Assembly (NCBI GenBank): GCA_018260315.1
Contig: JAGLBJ010000010.1
Location: forward strand, 1 to 37,856
Direction of reading: 5' to 3'
Source of the DNA: Moraxellaceae bacterium
GTDB lineage: Bacteria; Pseudomonadota; Gammaproteobacteria; Pseudomonadales; Moraxellaceae
Length of the DNA stretch: 37,856 nt
Part shown: positions 1-11,218 of the stretch, piece by piece
Layout: each line of letters opens with the position of its first letter
How positions within the stretch are numbered: position 1 is the stretch's first letter
Notes under the pieces: generated by a model
What the model was told of the DNA's origin: nothing
Database searches by the model: none
What the model saw: the letters and a program-made list of their open reading frames with translations, nothing else
Position numbers and translations under genes: made by a program

Positions 1-2041
1 CCACGTCTTCATGCATTCCCATCAAGCTATCGTGCAGGTCTTCAGCAGTCAGCAGTTCATCGCGTTGTTTATAAATGATTTTCCGTTGCTCGTTGGCGAC
101 GTCATCATATTTAAGCAAGTTTTTACGCGTATCAAAATCGCGCGCCTCGACTTTGCGCTGGGCATTTTCAATGGAACGATTGACCATTTTATGTTCAATG
201 GCTTCATCTTCTTTTAAACCCATGGCGCGCATCATGCTAACCACGCGGTCACCGGCAAAAATACGCATTAAATCGTCTTCAAGCGACAAATAAAACCGTG
301 TATTGCCCGGGTCACCCTGTCGCCCTGCCCGCCCGCGCAACTGGTTATCAATGCGTCGCGATTCGTGCCGTTCAGAACCGATAATATGCAGCCCGCCTGC
401 GGCCAACACCTCGGCATGACGCTGTTCCCACTCTGCTTTTAAACGGGCCGCATCGGCATCGGTGGCATCGGGCAAACTGGCCAGCGCTGCCTTCCAGTTA
501 CCGCCCAGCAAAATATCGGTACCGCGTCCGGCCATATTGGTAGCAATGGTGACCGCACCGGGCCGCCCCGCCTGCGCAATAATGTCGGCTTCGCGTTCGT
601 GTTGCTTAGCGTTTAAGACTTCATGCGCGATACCGTTTTCGGTCAATAACTGCGATAAAATCTCGCTGGCTTCAATGGTTGCCGTACCGACCAGAACCGG
701 CGCATTTTTGGCCTGAATTTCACGAATTTCGTTGATAATGGCTAGATATTTGCCTTTTTGACTCAAAAAAATCAAATCGTTACGGTCGTTTCGAATCATG
801 GGGCGATGGGTCGGAATCACCACAACATCTAAGCCGTAAATCTGCGCAAACTCGGCCGCTTCAGTATCCGCCGTACCGGTCATGCCCGAAAGTTTGGTAT
901 ATAGCCGGAAATAATTTTGAAATGTGGTGGTGGCCAGCGTCTGGTTTTCGTCCTGAATATCAACCCCTTCTTTGGCCTCAACCGCCTGATGCAGCCCTTC
1001 AGACCAACGCCGCCCGGGCATGGTACGGCCCGTGTGCTCATCAACAATGATAATTTCACCTTCATGCACAATATAATGGACATCGCGCTGAAACAGGTAA
1101 TGCGCCCGAATAGCCGCGTTCACGTGATGCACAAGGTTTAGATTGGCAGCCGAATATAAACTTTCACCTTCAGCCAACAGACCTGCTTTAACCAGTTGCT
1201 GCTCAATAAATTCATAGCCCTGGTCGTTAATTTCAACGGCGCGCTGTTTTTCATCAATCCAAAAATGCCCTCCATCGGGCACGTTTTCTTCTTTTTGACG
1301 TTTTAACAACGGTGCCAACGCATTAATTTGCGCATATAACGCCGCAGAATTTTCCGCCTGACCCGAGATAATCAAAGGCGTACGGGCTTCATCAATTAAA
1401 ATGGAATCGACTTCATCAATAATGGCAAAATTAAGGCCGCGCTGGTTTTTTTCCTCCATCGAAAACACCATGTTATCGCGCAGATAATCAAAGCCAAATT
1501 CGTTGTTGGTGCCGTAAGTAATATCGGCCTGATACGCCGCGTGTTTTTCATGCGGGGGCTGCATGGAATAAATGACGCCTACCGTCAGTCCCAAAAATTC
1601 AAACAAAGGACGATTAAGCTCGGCATCGCGGCTGGCCAGATAGTCATTCACCGTGACCACGTGCACACCCAACCCACTGATGGCATTGAGATAAGAGGCC
1701 AGCGTACCCATTAAGGTCTTACCCTCACCGGTGCGCATTTCGGCAATACGACCTTCATGCAGGGTAATACCGCCAATTAACTGCACGTCGTAATGGCGCA
1801 TTCCCAAAACACGGTCGGCGGCTTCACGGCACACTGCAAAGGCTTCGGGTAGCAACTGCTCAAGCGTTTCACCTTTGGCAAAACGCTGCCGAAATTCGGT
1901 GGTTTTTTGTTGTAATTGCGCATCGCTAAGGGGTTTAATTTGGGCTTCAAGCGCGTTAATCGCTGCAACACTTTTGCGCATGCGTTTAAGTTCGCGTTCA
2001 TTTTTTGTGCCAAATATTCCACCAACTAAACTTGTTAACAT
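1..2041 (-). CDS. secA: Protein translocase subunit SecA, N-terminal 680 residues (cut by window edge)
   Basis: SecA is the cytoplasmic ATPase motor that pushes unfolded preproteins through SecYEG. I read it by translating the complement; the frame is open from the ATG at 2041 to the left edge. The start [18 protein letters not shown] fits the SecA N-terminus. Walker A is MRTGEGKT (residues 102-109). Further downstream come [15 protein letters not shown], the Walker B stretch [11 protein letters not shown], the motif [11 protein letters not shown] and the arginine-rich stretch [18 protein letters not shown] of the second nucleotide-binding fold. The C-terminal third, with the zinc-binding tail if present, is outside the window. 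The gene lies 72 bases behind a histidine kinase on the same strand. The Shine-Dalgarno is weak (GTGG about 9 bases upstream). Identity is certain; only the 3' end is missing. Confidence 0.97.
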   Translation of the reverse strand, partial: MLTSLVGGIFGTKNERELKRMRKSVAAINALEAQIKPLSDAQLQQKTTEFRQRFAKGETLEQLLPEAFAVCREAADRVLGMRHYDVQLIGGITLHEGRIAEMRTGEGKTLMGTLASYLNAISGLGVHVVTVNDYLASRDAELNRPLFEFLGLTVGVIYSMQPPHEKHAAYQADITYGTNNEFGFDYLRDNMVFSMEEKNQRGLNFAIIDEVDSILIDEARTPLIISGQAENSAALYAQINALAPLLKRQKEENVPDGGHFWIDEKQRAVEINDQGYEFIEQQLVKAGLLAEGESLYSAANLNLVHHVNAAIRAHYLFQRDVHYIVHEGEIIIVDEHTGRTMPGRRWSEGLHQAVEAKEGVDIQDENQTLATTTFQNYFRLYTKLSGMTGTADTEAAEFAQIYGLDVVVIPTHRPMIRNDRNDLIFLSQKGKYLAIINEIREIQAKNAPVLVGTATIEASEILSQLLTENGIAHEVLNAKQHEREADIIAQAGRPGAVTIATNMAGRGTDILLGGNWKAALASLPDATDADAARLKAEWEQRHAEVLAAGGLHIIGSERHESRRIDNQLRGRAGRQGDPGNTRFYLSLEDDLMRIFAGDRVVSMMRAMGLKEDEAIEHKMVNRSIENAQRKVEARDFDTRKNLLKYDDVANEQRKIIYKQRDELLTAEDLHDSLMGMHEDV

Positions 2042-2113
2042 GAAAGCACCACACTCATTAAAAAATCAATTTAAAACAGGTTGAAATGTCATACAACACT
2101 TGGTCGCCATAGC

Positions 2114-3529
2114 CTATATGAGGTTAGACACAGCAGGCGGTGACTGGGTCACTGTCAGATGGTCGTTTAAACTTGAGGTCAGGTCATGTTCATGTCCGTC
2201 GCATGACATCTGCGGTGGCCGATACGGTAAAATGACTCGAAACAGCGAACCTTGCCCGGGCTTCGATTCAATTTCAATACGCCCTCCATGCCGCTCGACA
2301 AACTGCTGACACAATAACAAACCCAAGCCTGTACCGGCTTCACCTGCCGTACCTAACGTCGTCATATTGGCATCAATATGAAATAATTGTTTTTGCTGCG
2401 CTGGCGTCATTCCTAATCCGTTGTCCTGCACCACGATTTCAATGCCCTCTTTAGCATCGCTATGATGTAACTCCCCATAGGGTGCCCGTTTACCCTTAAA
2501 TGCCTCTTGGCGCATGGCAGCCGTTACCTTAATTTGACCATTAGGCAGTGTAAATTTAATGGCATTGGCAACCAGATTATGCACAATGCACACCACCATA
2601 GGCTCATCGGCCAGTATGCTTAAATCGTATGGACTTTGAACGGTTAAGGTAATCTGTTTATGCAGGGCAGCGGCTGATAAGGCACCTTCCACGCGGTCAA
2701 ACACATATTCAAGCATCACTAACGTCGGCTTAAACGGCATACGCCCGCTTTCCATGCGCGACCATTGTAATAAATTATCCAAAAAATGATAGGTTGCCTG
2801 CGTGGTATCGTGTAAATAGCCGGCCATATTACGAATTTCATCAAGCGACATCTCTTCAAGGTCAGTCACTAAAACTTCGCTAAAGCCCAGCAAACCTTGA
2901 AAGGGTGCGCGTAAATCGTGGGCAATAATCGAAAAAAACTTGTCCTTACCGGCATTTAATTGTTTTAGCTCAATATTTTGCTTGCTCAACCGTACATTAT
3001 TTTCAGCCAACATTTGAGCTTGATGCTCCAAGCAATAATGCGCACGCCGCAGTTCGATATGGGCCATGACCTGCTGCGCCAACACTCCCAATGCGTCTCG
3101 TTGCGACGGAGTCAGACTGCGCGGCCGATAGTCAATCACTGCCAGCATGCCAATGGGAAGACCGTCCGGCGTTTTAAGGGCAATACCGGCATAAAAACGT
3201 ATTTTATCCTCATCTTGAATGTGCGAATTATCAACAAAACGAGGGTCTTGCAGGGTATCGGGCACTTCAAAAACATGCTCGGCATACAGCGCATGACCGC
3301 ATAAACTGACATCGCGCGCGGTACGGTCAAACTTGACGTTCATGGTAGATTTATAGACAATTTCGTCCGGCCCGATAAACGACACAAAGGCCGCCGGAAC
3401 CTCGCAAATGGCCGCCAGCAAACGCGTAATCTGATCAAAGCGTTCTTCGGCAATCGTATTATAAATTTGATAACGCGCTAACGCTTCTAGGCGGTCGGCT
3501 TCGGTTACATAAATCGGCGCTAGTTGCAT
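2114..3529 (-). CDS. Soluble GAF-domain sensor histidine kinase (orphan)
   Basis: A 471-residue cytoplasmic histidine kinase with no membrane segment. Residues about 20-160 form a GAF domain of the type with SLCGHALYAE and RFYAGIAL, which in this family senses small ligands or redox state. Residues about 165-195 look like a coiled-coil linker. The H-box is FFSIIAHDLRAPF with the phospho-accepting His204. The ATPase part has the N-box HNLVANAIKF (Asn318, Asn322), G1 DNGLGM (369-374) and G2 GTGLGL (399-404), so all catalytic motifs are present. The last 40 residues after the ATPase fold are not recognised. No response regulator is next to it; it lies between lysS and secA on the same strand, so the partner must be elsewhere. 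The ATG at 3529 has GGTGA close upstream and AAGGA further up. The ligand is unknown. Confidence 0.9.
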   Translation of the reverse strand: MQLAPIYVTEADRLEALARYQIYNTIAEERFDQITRLLAAICEVPAAFVSFIGPDEIVYKSTMNVKFDRTARDVSLCGHALYAEHVFEVPDTLQDPRFVDNSHIQDEDKIRFYAGIALKTPDGLPIGMLAVIDYRPRSLTPSQRDALGVLAQQVMAHIELRRAHYCLEHQAQMLAENNVRLSKQNIELKQLNAGKDKFFSIIAHDLRAPFQGLLGFSEVLVTDLEEMSLDEIRNMAGYLHDTTQATYHFLDNLLQWSRMESGRMPFKPTLVMLEYVFDRVEGALSAAALHKQITLTVQSPYDLSILADEPMVVCIVHNLVANAIKFTLPNGQIKVTAAMRQEAFKGKRAPYGELHHSDAKEGIEIVVQDNGLGMTPAQQKQLFHIDANMTTLGTAGEAGTGLGLLLCQQFVERHGGRIEIESKPGQGSLFRVILPYRPPQMSCDGHEHDLTSSLNDHLTVTQSPPAVSNLI

Positions 3530-3693
3530 GGTTCACCATTATCCTTAAAAACATACGACATCGCACAGGAATGATTTATCTAAACAGCCATGCCAATTAC
3601 CGGTTTTGTTCGTGAGCGGCAATTATAGGCGTTATCGGGGCAGAAAACCATTTTACAAGGCAGCGAACCGCGCCAAAAAACCGTTTTAACCGT

Positions 3694-5283
3694 TTAATTA
3701 GGGTCGCGGCGGCGCATATGCGGAAACAAAATCACGTCGCGGATACTGGGCGCATTGGCAAACAGCATAACTAAACGGTCAATCCCAATCCCTTCACCTG
3801 CTGTGGGAGGCAAGCCATATTCCAGGGCTTCGACAAATTCGGCATCATAATGCATCGCTTCATCATCGCCGGCATCTTTTTCGGCCACTTGCTGCATAAA
3901 GCGTTCAGCCTGGTCGACGGCATCGTTTAATTCGCTAAATCCGTTGGCCAGTTCGCGTCCGCCAATAAAAAACTCAAACCGGTCTGTTATATGCGGATTA
4001 GTATCATTACGGCGGGCAAGCGGCGAGGTTTCGGCTGGATATTCGGTAATAAACGTCGGTTGGCGCAATTGGGTTTCGACGGTTTCTTCAAAAATAATGG
4101 TTTGTAATTTACCCAAACCAAAATGACCCTTGACCGGCTGATGCAGTGTATGTCGAATAAAATCGGTTAAGGCGGCGGTGTCCTGCATTTGCTCAGGCGT
4201 CAGGGCCGGATTATGCTGCAAAATGGCATCGTGCATGCTAATTTTTGCAAACGGACCCCTAAAATTAAACAATTCGTCGGCATACGGAACATCTGTCGTG
4301 CCCAAAATATCGCGCGCCAACGTTTCAAGCAGATTTTCGGTCAGCATCATTAAGTCGTGATAATCGGCGTAGGCCTGATAAAACTCGATCATGGTAAATT
4401 CGGGATTATGCCGTGTCGATACGCCTTCATTTCTAAAGTTGCGATTAATTTCAAAGACGCGCTCAAAACCGCCTACGACCAGCCGTTTTAAATACAGTTC
4501 AGGGGCAATGCGCAAATACAAATCCATATCAAGGGCATTATGGTGCGTGACAAACGGCCGTGCGGCGGCTCCCCCGGGAATGACGTGCATCATGGGCGTT
4601 TCAACTTCCATAAAGCGCTCGGCCAGCAAAAACTGCCGTATGCCTGCAATCACCTTGGCCCGAATTTCAAAAGTGCGGCGGGTTTCATCATTGGTCATTA
4701 AATCCAAATGGCGCGCACGGTAACGCATTTCGGTATCTTGCAATCCGTGAAATTTGTCCGGTAACGGCCGCAGCGATTTCGTCAATAAATAAAATTCGCG
4801 AATATGCACGTATAAATCGCCCTTGCCTGAACGCGACAGCTCGCCTTTTATGCCGACGATATCGCCTAAGTCCAATGATTTAATACGATTTAAAGTTGTT
4901 TCGGGCAACTGTTTGCGGTCAACATACGCCTGAATACGCCCGCTCATATCCTGAATGACCAAAAACGCCCCGCGATTGAGCATTAAACGGCCCGCAACGC
5001 TGACCTGTGCGGGCTGCGATGCTAAAGCCTCTTTGCTGGCGTTAGCATATTGGATTTGCAAATCACCTGCATAATGGTGCCGTTTAAAATCGTTTGGAAA
5101 TGCGCTTTGTCCAAGAGTTGCAGCCTCTGCACGAATAGCAGCCAGTTTGACATGTCGTTCGGCAATTAAAGCGCTTTCTGAGGTTGTGTGCTCAGCGTTA
5201 TGGGTTTCCGGTGTGTTCAGAGGCTTAGCCTGACCGACAGACTCGGTTGCAGCAAGATTTAAGGTCTGTTTAGGGTCGGTCAT
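3694..5283 (-). CDS. lysS: Lysine--tRNA ligase, class II
   Basis: Charges tRNA-Lys with lysine using ATP. The 529-residue product has the OB-fold anticodon-binding domain (about residues 75-190, including [17 protein letters not shown]) and the class II catalytic core with motif 2 [20 protein letters not shown] and motif 3 [13 protein letters not shown]. The hallmark AFPNDF segment begins near residue 61, against about 36 in E. coli LysS, so the protein carries roughly 25 extra N-terminal residues rich in Thr, Glu and Ala. An alternative internal Met does not remove this tail cleanly, and the ATG at 5283 has a GAGAG Shine-Dalgarno about 6 bases upstream, so I keep the long form. It is divergent from valS across 220 bases, which must hold both promoters; I see no confident -35/-10 pair there. 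Downstream on the same strand is the GAF kinase after 164 bases. Confidence 0.97.
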   Translation of the reverse strand: MTDPKQTLNLAATESVGQAKPLNTPETHNAEHTTSESALIAERHVKLAAIRAEAATLGQSAFPNDFKRHHYAGDLQIQYANASKEALASQPAQVSVAGRLMLNRGAFLVIQDMSGRIQAYVDRKQLPETTLNRIKSLDLGDIVGIKGELSRSGKGDLYVHIREFYLLTKSLRPLPDKFHGLQDTEMRYRARHLDLMTNDETRRTFEIRAKVIAGIRQFLLAERFMEVETPMMHVIPGGAAARPFVTHHNALDMDLYLRIAPELYLKRLVVGGFERVFEINRNFRNEGVSTRHNPEFTMIEFYQAYADYHDLMMLTENLLETLARDILGTTDVPYADELFNFRGPFAKISMHDAILQHNPALTPEQMQDTAALTDFIRHTLHQPVKGHFGLGKLQTIIFEETVETQLRQPTFITEYPAETSPLARRNDTNPHITDRFEFFIGGRELANGFSELNDAVDQAERFMQQVAEKDAGDDEAMHYDAEFVEALEYGLPPTAGEGIGIDRLVMLFANAPSIRDVILFPHMRRRDPN

Positions 5284-5503
5284 GGCATTCTCTCATTGCA
5301 TCAGTCTAAAAGTTAAAAAAATAGTTGAATCGTTGCCTAGCATATCAAATTTAATGCTCAGGCTGCATGTTTTCACTCTTATTATGCCAGTTTTATCTAA
5401 AAAAACGTCTTGACCACTTATTAAAAAGTTAAACCACACACTCATTTAAACATAAGCTGCAAAAATGTTCCAAACCCTTTAAACTAAGGCAACTTTACGT
5501 TAA

Positions 5504-8428
5504 ATGATCAGTGATGGATTGATGACCACATTAAATACGAATGCCCAAACCGAATTTGCCACCACTTACGAGCCTGCAACCATTGAAGCGCATTGGTACC
5601 CGATTTGGGAGCAACAAGGCTATTTTAAGCCGCGCAGCAATACGCCCGATGGCCGCGCTTTTAGCATTATGATTCCGCCGCCCAATGTCACGGGTAGCCT
5701 GCACATGGGGCACGGCTTTAACAATACCATTATGGATGCGCTGGTACGTTTTCATCGCATGTCGGGTGACAACACGCTGTGGCAGCCGGGCACCGATCAT
5801 GCCGGTATAGCGACGCAAATGGTCGTCGAGCGCCAATTGGCCTTGCAAAATATCAGCCGTCACGATTTGGGCCGTGATGCGTTTATCGATAAAATCTGGG
5901 AATGGAAACATAAATCGGGCGACAATATTACCCAACAAATTCGGCGTTTGGGCAGCTCGGTCGACTGGTCGCGCGAACGGTTTACCCTAGATGACGGCTT
6001 ATCGGCGGCAGTGCGTGAGGTGTTCGTACGCCTGCATGGTGAAGGGCTGATTTACCGGGGAAAACGCCTAGTAAACTGGGATCCCAAAATGCATACCGCC
6101 CTTTCCGATTTGGAAGTCGAAAACCATGAAGAACAAGGTTCACTGTGGCATTTTAAATATTTTTTTGCCGATGAAAACGTCACCACCGCCGACGGCAAAA
6201 ACTATATCGTAGTGGCAACTACCCGCCCCGAAACCTTGCTAGGCGATACAGCGGTTGCAGTTAATCCTGATGATGCGCGGTATCAACATTTAATTGGCAA
6301 GAAGCTTAAATTGCCGATTTCGGGCCGTTTAGTACCCATTATTGCCGATGATTATGTTGAACAGGATTTTGGTTCAGGCTGCGTTAAAATTACCCCCGCG
6401 CACGATTTTAACGATTATGAAGTGGGTAAACGGCATGGGTTGCCGCTCATCAATATTTTTAATGCCGATGCAAGCCTTTTGGCTGATTTTGAGCATTATC
6501 CCGAATATTATCAAAAAATCGGTCAACCTACAGGGCAGCCAATGGGTGCACCCGTTGACTATGCAGGGCTGGACCGTTTTGTCGCGCGTAAAAAACTAGT
6601 AGCACAGGCTGAAGCTGAAGGCTGGCTTGACAAAATCGAACCGTATACCTTAAAGGCACCACGTGGCGACCGTTCAGGGGTCATCGTTGAACCCTGGCTG
6701 ACCGACCAATGGTACGTAAGCATTGCACCGTTGGCGGCTCCGGCCATTACTGCAGTTAAAAACGGCGATATCAAGTTTATTCCCGAATCGTACAGCAACA
6801 TGTATATGGCCTGGATGAACAACATTCAGGACTGGTGTATTTCGCGCCAGTTGTGGTGGGGCCATCGTATTCCTGCCTGGTATGATGAGAACGATACTAT
6901 TTATGTGGGCCGCAGTGAGGCCGAAGTACGTCAAACGCATCATCTGGGTGCCCATGTGACATTGCGGCAAGATGAGGACGTGCTGGACACGTGGTTCAGT
7001 TCGGCATTGTGGACGTTTTCGACCCTGGGCTGGCCTGAAGATACGCCTGAACTTAAAACCTTCCATTCAACCGATGTGCTGGTGACTGGGTTTGATATTA
7101 TTTTCTTCTGGGTGGCCAGAATGATTATGATGAGCTTGCACTTTGTTAAAGCTGAAGACGGCAAACCGCAAGTCCCGTTTAAAACCGTGTATGTACATGG
7201 CCTGGTACGTGACAGTGAAGGCCAAAAAATGTCAAAGTCCAAGGGAAATGTGCTGGATCCGTTAGATGTTATCGACGGTATTGATCTAGAGCAACTAGTG
7301 CAAAAACGCACCACAGGCCTGATGAACCCTAAAGATGCAGGCCGTATCGAAAAATCGACGCGCAAGGAATTTGCCGACGGTATTGCCGCCTACGGTACCG
7401 ATGCATTAAGGTTTAGCTTTTGTGCCCTGGCCAATACGGGCCGCGATATCAAGTTCGATTTAAAACGGGTCGAAGGGTATCGTAATTTTTGCAATAAAAT
7501 CTGGAATGCCAGCCGTTTTGTGCTAATGAATATTGGCGAGCTTGATTTAACTGCCGCGCCGCGTCCTGAACTTTGGGAATTACCTGAACACTGGATTATG
7601 AGCCGCCTTCATCATTGTATTACGACAGTGCATCAGGCATTTGAGCAATATCGTTTAGATTTGGCCGCGCAGGCTTTATATGATTTTATCTGGGGCGAAT
7701 ACTGCGACTGGTATTTGGAGCTCACCAAGCCCGTATTTAACGGCAATGCCAGCCTCGAACGCAAAACCGAAGTGGCGCGCGTATTACTTGGTGCCCTAGA
7801 AATGAGCGTGCGTTTACTGCACCCGATTATGCCATTTTTGACTGAGGAACTCTGGCAAACAATTGCGCCGCGTCTTGGCAAAAAAACGACCGACACCATT
7901 ATGTTGGCGGCTTACCCAATAGCAAGCGATGCGCCGCAAAATCTGCCCGCCGAGCATGACATGCAAGGGTTGCAAGGTTTAATCGGGGCTGTTCGGACGA
8001 TTCGCGGGGAAATGAACCTGGGCAATGCGCGTCTGTTACCGGTGTTATTGCAGCATTTAAGCGAGTCTGAAAAAATCCAGCTTGAACGCATTGAACCCTT
8101 ATTTAAGGCCTTGGCTAAAGTGGATACCTTAACCATTTTAGACCCTGATGCCGTGCCACCGTTGTCATCATCAAGTCAGGTTGGACAAATGAGCGTATTT
8201 GTACCAATGGCCGGCCTGATTGACCCCAAAGCAGAAGTCGCGCGCTTGCAAAAAGACTATGATAAACTGCAAAAACAGGTTGAGCAATTAGCGATTAAAC
8301 TTGGCAATGCGGGCTTTATCGACAAAGCGCCGCCTGCTGTGGTTAAGGCTGAACAGCTTAAATTAGCTGAGTTACGTCAGCAACTAACCAAAGTTACGGC
8401 GCAAATTGAGCAAATGCAACAGCTTTAA
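5504..8428 (+). CDS. valS: Valine--tRNA ligase
   Basis: Charges tRNA-Val with valine, with an editing domain that hydrolyses mischarged Thr-tRNA. The 974-residue product has the class I HIGH motif in the form [14 protein letters not shown] (HMGH at about 67-70), the CP1 editing insertion with [16 protein letters not shown], the KMSKS motif at 575-579 ([14 protein letters not shown]), the anticodon domain, and the C-terminal coiled-coil arm from about residue 905 ([20 protein letters not shown]). E. coli ValS has 951 residues. Two in-frame ATGs are possible: 5504 and 5522 (MTTLNTNAQ); neither has a strong Shine-Dalgarno, so the N-terminus is uncertain by six residues. The gene is followed by a hairpin shared with the convergent lipoprotein gene. 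Confidence 0.97.
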   Translation: MISDGLMTTLNTNAQTEFATTYEPATIEAHWYPIWEQQGYFKPRSNTPDGRAFSIMIPPPNVTGSLHMGHGFNNTIMDALVRFHRMSGDNTLWQPGTDHAGIATQMVVERQLALQNISRHDLGRDAFIDKIWEWKHKSGDNITQQIRRLGSSVDWSRERFTLDDGLSAAVREVFVRLHGEGLIYRGKRLVNWDPKMHTALSDLEVENHEEQGSLWHFKYFFADENVTTADGKNYIVVATTRPETLLGDTAVAVNPDDARYQHLIGKKLKLPISGRLVPIIADDYVEQDFGSGCVKITPAHDFNDYEVGKRHGLPLINIFNADASLLADFEHYPEYYQKIGQPTGQPMGAPVDYAGLDRFVARKKLVAQAEAEGWLDKIEPYTLKAPRGDRSGVIVEPWLTDQWYVSIAPLAAPAITAVKNGDIKFIPESYSNMYMAWMNNIQDWCISRQLWWGHRIPAWYDENDTIYVGRSEAEVRQTHHLGAHVTLRQDEDVLDTWFSSALWTFSTLGWPEDTPELKTFHSTDVLVTGFDIIFFWVARMIMMSLHFVKAEDGKPQVPFKTVYVHGLVRDSEGQKMSKSKGNVLDPLDVIDGIDLEQLVQKRTTGLMNPKDAGRIEKSTRKEFADGIAAYGTDALRFSFCALANTGRDIKFDLKRVEGYRNFCNKIWNASRFVLMNIGELDLTAAPRPELWELPEHWIMSRLHHCITTVHQAFEQYRLDLAAQALYDFIWGEYCDWYLELTKPVFNGNASLERKTEVARVLLGALEMSVRLLHPIMPFLTEELWQTIAPRLGKKTTDTIMLAAYPIASDAPQNLPAEHDMQGLQGLIGAVRTIRGEMNLGNARLLPVLLQHLSESEKIQLERIEPLFKALAKVDTLTILDPDAVPPLSSSSQVGQMSVFVPMAGLIDPKAEVARLQKDYDKLQKQVEQLAIKLGNAGFIDKAPPAVVKAEQLKLAELRQQLTKVTAQIEQMQQL

Positions 8429-8458
8429 AAATCTAGACGAATTGTTTTTCAATGCAAA

Positions 8459-8490
8459 TAAATCCTCATGGTGCTGTCCGTGAGGATTTA
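8459..8490. terminator. Hairpin between convergent valS and the CAP lipoprotein gene
   Basis: TAAATCCTCA (8459-8468) pairs perfectly with TGAGGATTTA (8481-8490) over 10 base pairs around a 12-base loop. It lies 30 bases after the valS stop and 9 bases before the stop of the convergent gene. The T-rich tract after it is short (CTTTATT) on the plus strand; on the minus strand it is followed by a T-containing stretch. A bidirectional intrinsic terminator is the simplest reading. Confidence 0.6.
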
Positions 8491-8499
8491 CTTTATTGG

Positions 8500-9579
8500 C
8501 TAATAAGTATTTCTAGCCCCTGTGGTAAAGTAAAAATCCTTAATCGCAGGCACCGAAGCGCCATTTATGCCATACGTCACACTGGCCGTAACGTGATAGC
8601 GCGTGTAAGGCTGCAAAGGCTGTAGCGGCAAAGCAAAGCCTACATTATTGAGCGCGGTTATGCTGGCCAAGGCGCTATCGGTTGCCGTCGTAAAAGATTG
8701 TGTCGGTACGGCCGCCCCTTGGGCATCTAAAACCGTGACATTATTAATGGTCAGCTTGCTACCCGTAGGACTTTCAATAAAAATCGGCTGACCAACTGGT
8801 TGCGTGCTTAAATCGCGATTAGGAAGCGGATTTGGGCTTTCATTAAATAAGCCGGTCATGGTGCCCTGGGTGCCATTGCATGGATAAGTTAAGACTTGCG
8901 TTACCGGCGTCACCGTGGCACTGGTTTTTTTGGCAAGCAATAAATCAAAGGCCTGTAGACCCGGGGTACTGGCATTGACATCAGCAGAACTGGCTAACGC
9001 CATGCCCACATCATTTAAATTCTCTAACATGCCAATCATATGATAGGGCGCACTTAGCAATGTACGAATATTTTCAGGCCCACTCGCGCTAGTGGTTGCA
9101 GGGGCATTAATAAGTGCCACGACTTCCGAATACACACTCGGCATATTGCCGGTATCATCATATTGAATGGCTAAAACGCGGTCAATCGGCGCATAACCGG
9201 TATAATAGGGCGCATTGGGCTGGGTTTCCCAGTGTTCAGTATTAATATCATTTTTAACAATATAATTGGCATGTAAACGGGTGGCCTGATTTAAACGAGC
9301 ATTCTGCGTTAAAGCACCAAAACCACACGCAGTACGTTCGCTATTTAATACATTAAATGCGGCAGTTTCAGCAGTACCGATTTGATAGGTTGTGGCTGGA
9401 GTCGCTGCTGCTGGTGTTGGCACAGAAATGGCCGGCGGTGTTACAGGGGCCACTACAGCAGGTGTAGTGGTACTGGTAGAATCCCCGCCTCCGCAGGCGG
9501 TTAACGTTAAGGCAAGCCCAACCACGGTGGTCCAAACACCATGCTTTAAAACCGGGGAATGTATCATATGATGGGTCAT
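8500..9579 (-). CDS. CAP-domain (SCP/PR1-like) lipoprotein
   Basis: A 359-residue predicted lipoprotein. The N-terminus has a hydrophobic stretch (residues about 15-28) ending in the lipobox LTAC with Cys29, followed by GGGD and a Thr/Pro/Val-rich linker of about 35 residues. Residues about 70-240 resemble a bacterial CAP domain: FNVLNSERTACG, helices with LNQATRLHANYIV, then EHWETQ and GPENIR. The last 100 residues look like a beta-rich domain with FIESPTGSKLTINNVTVLDA and YTRYHVTASVTY. CAP proteins in bacteria are mostly of unknown function. AAGGAA lies 5 bases before the ATG at 9579, which fixes the start. The gene stands alone, convergent with valS. The CAP assignment is from motif memory, not a profile search. 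Confidence 0.8.
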   Translation of the reverse strand: MTHHMIHSPVLKHGVWTTVVGLALTLTACGGGDSTSTTTPAVVAPVTPPAISVPTPAAATPATTYQIGTAETAAFNVLNSERTACGFGALTQNARLNQATRLHANYIVKNDINTEHWETQPNAPYYTGYAPIDRVLAIQYDDTGNMPSVYSEVVALINAPATTSASGPENIRTLLSAPYHMIGMLENLNDVGMALASSADVNASTPGLQAFDLLLAKKTSATVTPVTQVLTYPCNGTQGTMTGLFNESPNPLPNRDLSTQPVGQPIFIESPTGSKLTINNVTVLDAQGAAVPTQSFTTATDSALASITALNNVGFALPLQPLQPYTRYHVTASVTYGINGASVPAIKDFYFTTGARNTY

Positions 9580-10378
9580 AACGTTTCCTTGTTAAGTGAA
9601 AATTCAGAGTTACCTATGCGTTTTAAGATCGCCTTAAATTACTGAACACCTGGCGCATTTGAGAATCTTGTCTAATACGCCGCCTGACAATCGGGCTCAT
9701 TTAAGGGTCAAATCATGGCTGTGAGCTTAATAAACTATAGCGAGTCACCGGGCTTAAAAGAAGCACATTCATATGAATTATTGATTACTACAATTAAATA
9801 AACAGTGTAATTCAGTTGATTAAATGAATTTAATACGGTTTGACAAAATTTAGCCCGTTTTAGTCCATTTAAAGCATAAGCGCCCCATTGAGGACACGCC
9901 CTAATATTTTACTTTAAATAAACACGACTTAATAAGATGCTGAATAACGTAATGCTAATCTTGAGAGCAGATCCAAGGCCCCTTCTGTTATTCATTTACT
10001 TGTACCCTACAAACTTTTATTGATACGGTACAAATAGGGACTCATTCAGGTACAAACACAGCCTAAACAAAAAGCTTAAATGATTTATAAATTGACAGAA
10101 TTAAATACATAAATTGTTACAAATTCAATGATAAAACACTAGGGATCATGTAGCATTTATTTCTATAATCAGGCGCAATTTTAAGCCGATATTTTAACCT
10201 CTTTATAGGCCCTTTTTAAGCGAACATAAGCGGGTCTTAGGGTTTGAAACGGCTTAGCAGCTCTGGCAAGCGTATAAAACCGTATAAAATAAGCTTAATA
10301 TAAATTAAGTATAGTCCATGCACGGCTGCAAGCGGTTTGCCCGTGTTTAAATAAGATTACTAAAGGATCGTCGCGCTC
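9580..10378. other. Long AT-rich non-coding stretch of about 800 bases upstream of cpdA
   Basis: I see no credible gene here on either strand. It holds the 5' side of the CAP lipoprotein gene, one copy of the inverted repeat (9836-9902), two copies of GGTACAAA (10027-10034 and 10049-10056) with an opposing TTGTACC at 10000-10006, and the 16-base palindrome CTTAATATAAATTAAG near 10293-10308. The last 70 bases should contain the cpdA promoter, but no clear -35/-10 pair stands out. Its length and composition are unlike the tight spacing elsewhere in the window, consistent with decayed mobile DNA. Confidence 0.6.
9836..9902 (-). repeat. Inverted copy 1 of a mobile-element-like end flanking cpdA
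   Basis: Read on the minus strand from 9902, this starts AGGGCGTGTCCTCAATGGGG and runs to the position-9836 end in TTTTGTCAAACCG. It matches 11217-11287 in opposite orientation: by hand about 58 of 67 aligned bases agree, with one 4-base gap. The five bases outside the terminus (ATATT) are the same in both copies. The likely outer end faces cpdA and the body points away, towards lower coordinates. I could not find the opposite terminus of this copy, so it is probably a fragment of a longer element. Confidence 0.75.
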
Positions 10379-11218
10379 ATGGCTGGAATATCACCCCGTG
10401 CTGGCACCATCGCTCACAACAACAGTCCCTATTTTTTGCTGCAACTGACTGATGCCCATTTGCTTAAAGACACCCAACATACTATGTTGGGCATTAATAC
10501 CACGCGTAGTTTAGAGCGTGTTATTGAGCATATCGAACAACAACAGTATGCTATTGATGGCATTTTAGTCAGTGGTGATATAGCACAAGAACCCCATGTT
10601 AGCGTATATGAGCGATTTTATCGTCTGGTTGACCGCTTACAGGCTCCCCAATTTTGGTTAAGCGGTAACCATGATTTGATAGCGGTTGTACAAGCAACGA
10701 CAAATCTGCCGATACTCAATGCTCCCACCTGTATTCAGTTAAATGATCATTGGCGCTTGATTACCTTAACTAGTAATCGTCTGTGTCGTATTGAAGGTCA
10801 TTTAAGCGACCAAGATTTGGACTGGTTGAATCAAACACTGGCGGAAAATCCGCAACAACATACCTTGATTGCCTTGCATCATCATCCTATTTTAGTGCAA
10901 TCCCCTTGGCTCGACCAGCATAGCCTACAAAAAGCTGAACAGTTTTGGAACGTTTTACAGTCCCATGAAGCCTGTATTAAAGGCATTATTCATGGTCATG
11001 TACATCAAGAATTTCATGCGCAGTACCGTGATATTCCTGTTTGGGCTGCACCATCAACAGGTTTTCAGTTTAAACCGCAAGCGCTTGACTTTGCAGTCGA
11101 TGATATACCGCCTGGTTATCGTTGGTTCGAGTTATATGCCGATGGGCCCGTTAAAACTGGAGTGGTGCGCTTAAATCATGCAGTGGGTCAGGTTGACTTA
11201 CAGTCTGAAGGATATTAG
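10379..11218 (+). CDS. cpdA: 3',5'-cyclic-AMP phosphodiesterase, class III (CpdA-like)
   Basis: A calcineurin-like metallophosphoesterase that hydrolyses cAMP to AMP, setting the level of the Crp/Vfr signal. The 279-residue length matches E. coli CpdA (275). All metal-binding motifs are present: DAH (Asp25, His27), GD (66-67), GNHD (96-99), the HHHP stretch around residue 168 and GHVH (206-209). The ATG at 10379 has AAAGGA about 11 bases upstream. The gene stands alone between two inverted copies of a repeat, and its TAG stop (11216-11218) overlaps the first two bases of the right copy, so its last codons may have been reshaped by insertion. The family also contains enzymes acting on other phosphodiesters; cAMP is the best guess. 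Confidence 0.87.
   Translation: MAGISPRAGTIAHNNSPYFLLQLTDAHLLKDTQHTMLGINTTRSLERVIEHIEQQQYAIDGILVSGDIAQEPHVSVYERFYRLVDRLQAPQFWLSGNHDLIAVVQATTNLPILNAPTCIQLNDHWRLITLTSNRLCRIEGHLSDQDLDWLNQTLAENPQQHTLIALHHHPILVQSPWLDQHSLQKAEQFWNVLQSHEACIKGIIHGHVHQEFHAQYRDIPVWAAPSTGFQFKPQALDFAVDDIPPGYRWFELYADGPVKTGVVRLNHAVGQVDLQSEGY

Noticed and set aside
5531..5938. Open frame of 135 codons antisense to valS
   Set aside because: It lies wholly inside a certain valS coding region, has no ribosome-binding site and no recognisable domain; the same holds for the other long antisense frames in valS (6674-7365).
10293..10308. Palindrome CTTAATATAAATTAAG before cpdA
   Set aside because: Such A/T palindromes are expected by chance in this AT-rich stretch, and it is not repeated elsewhere in the window.
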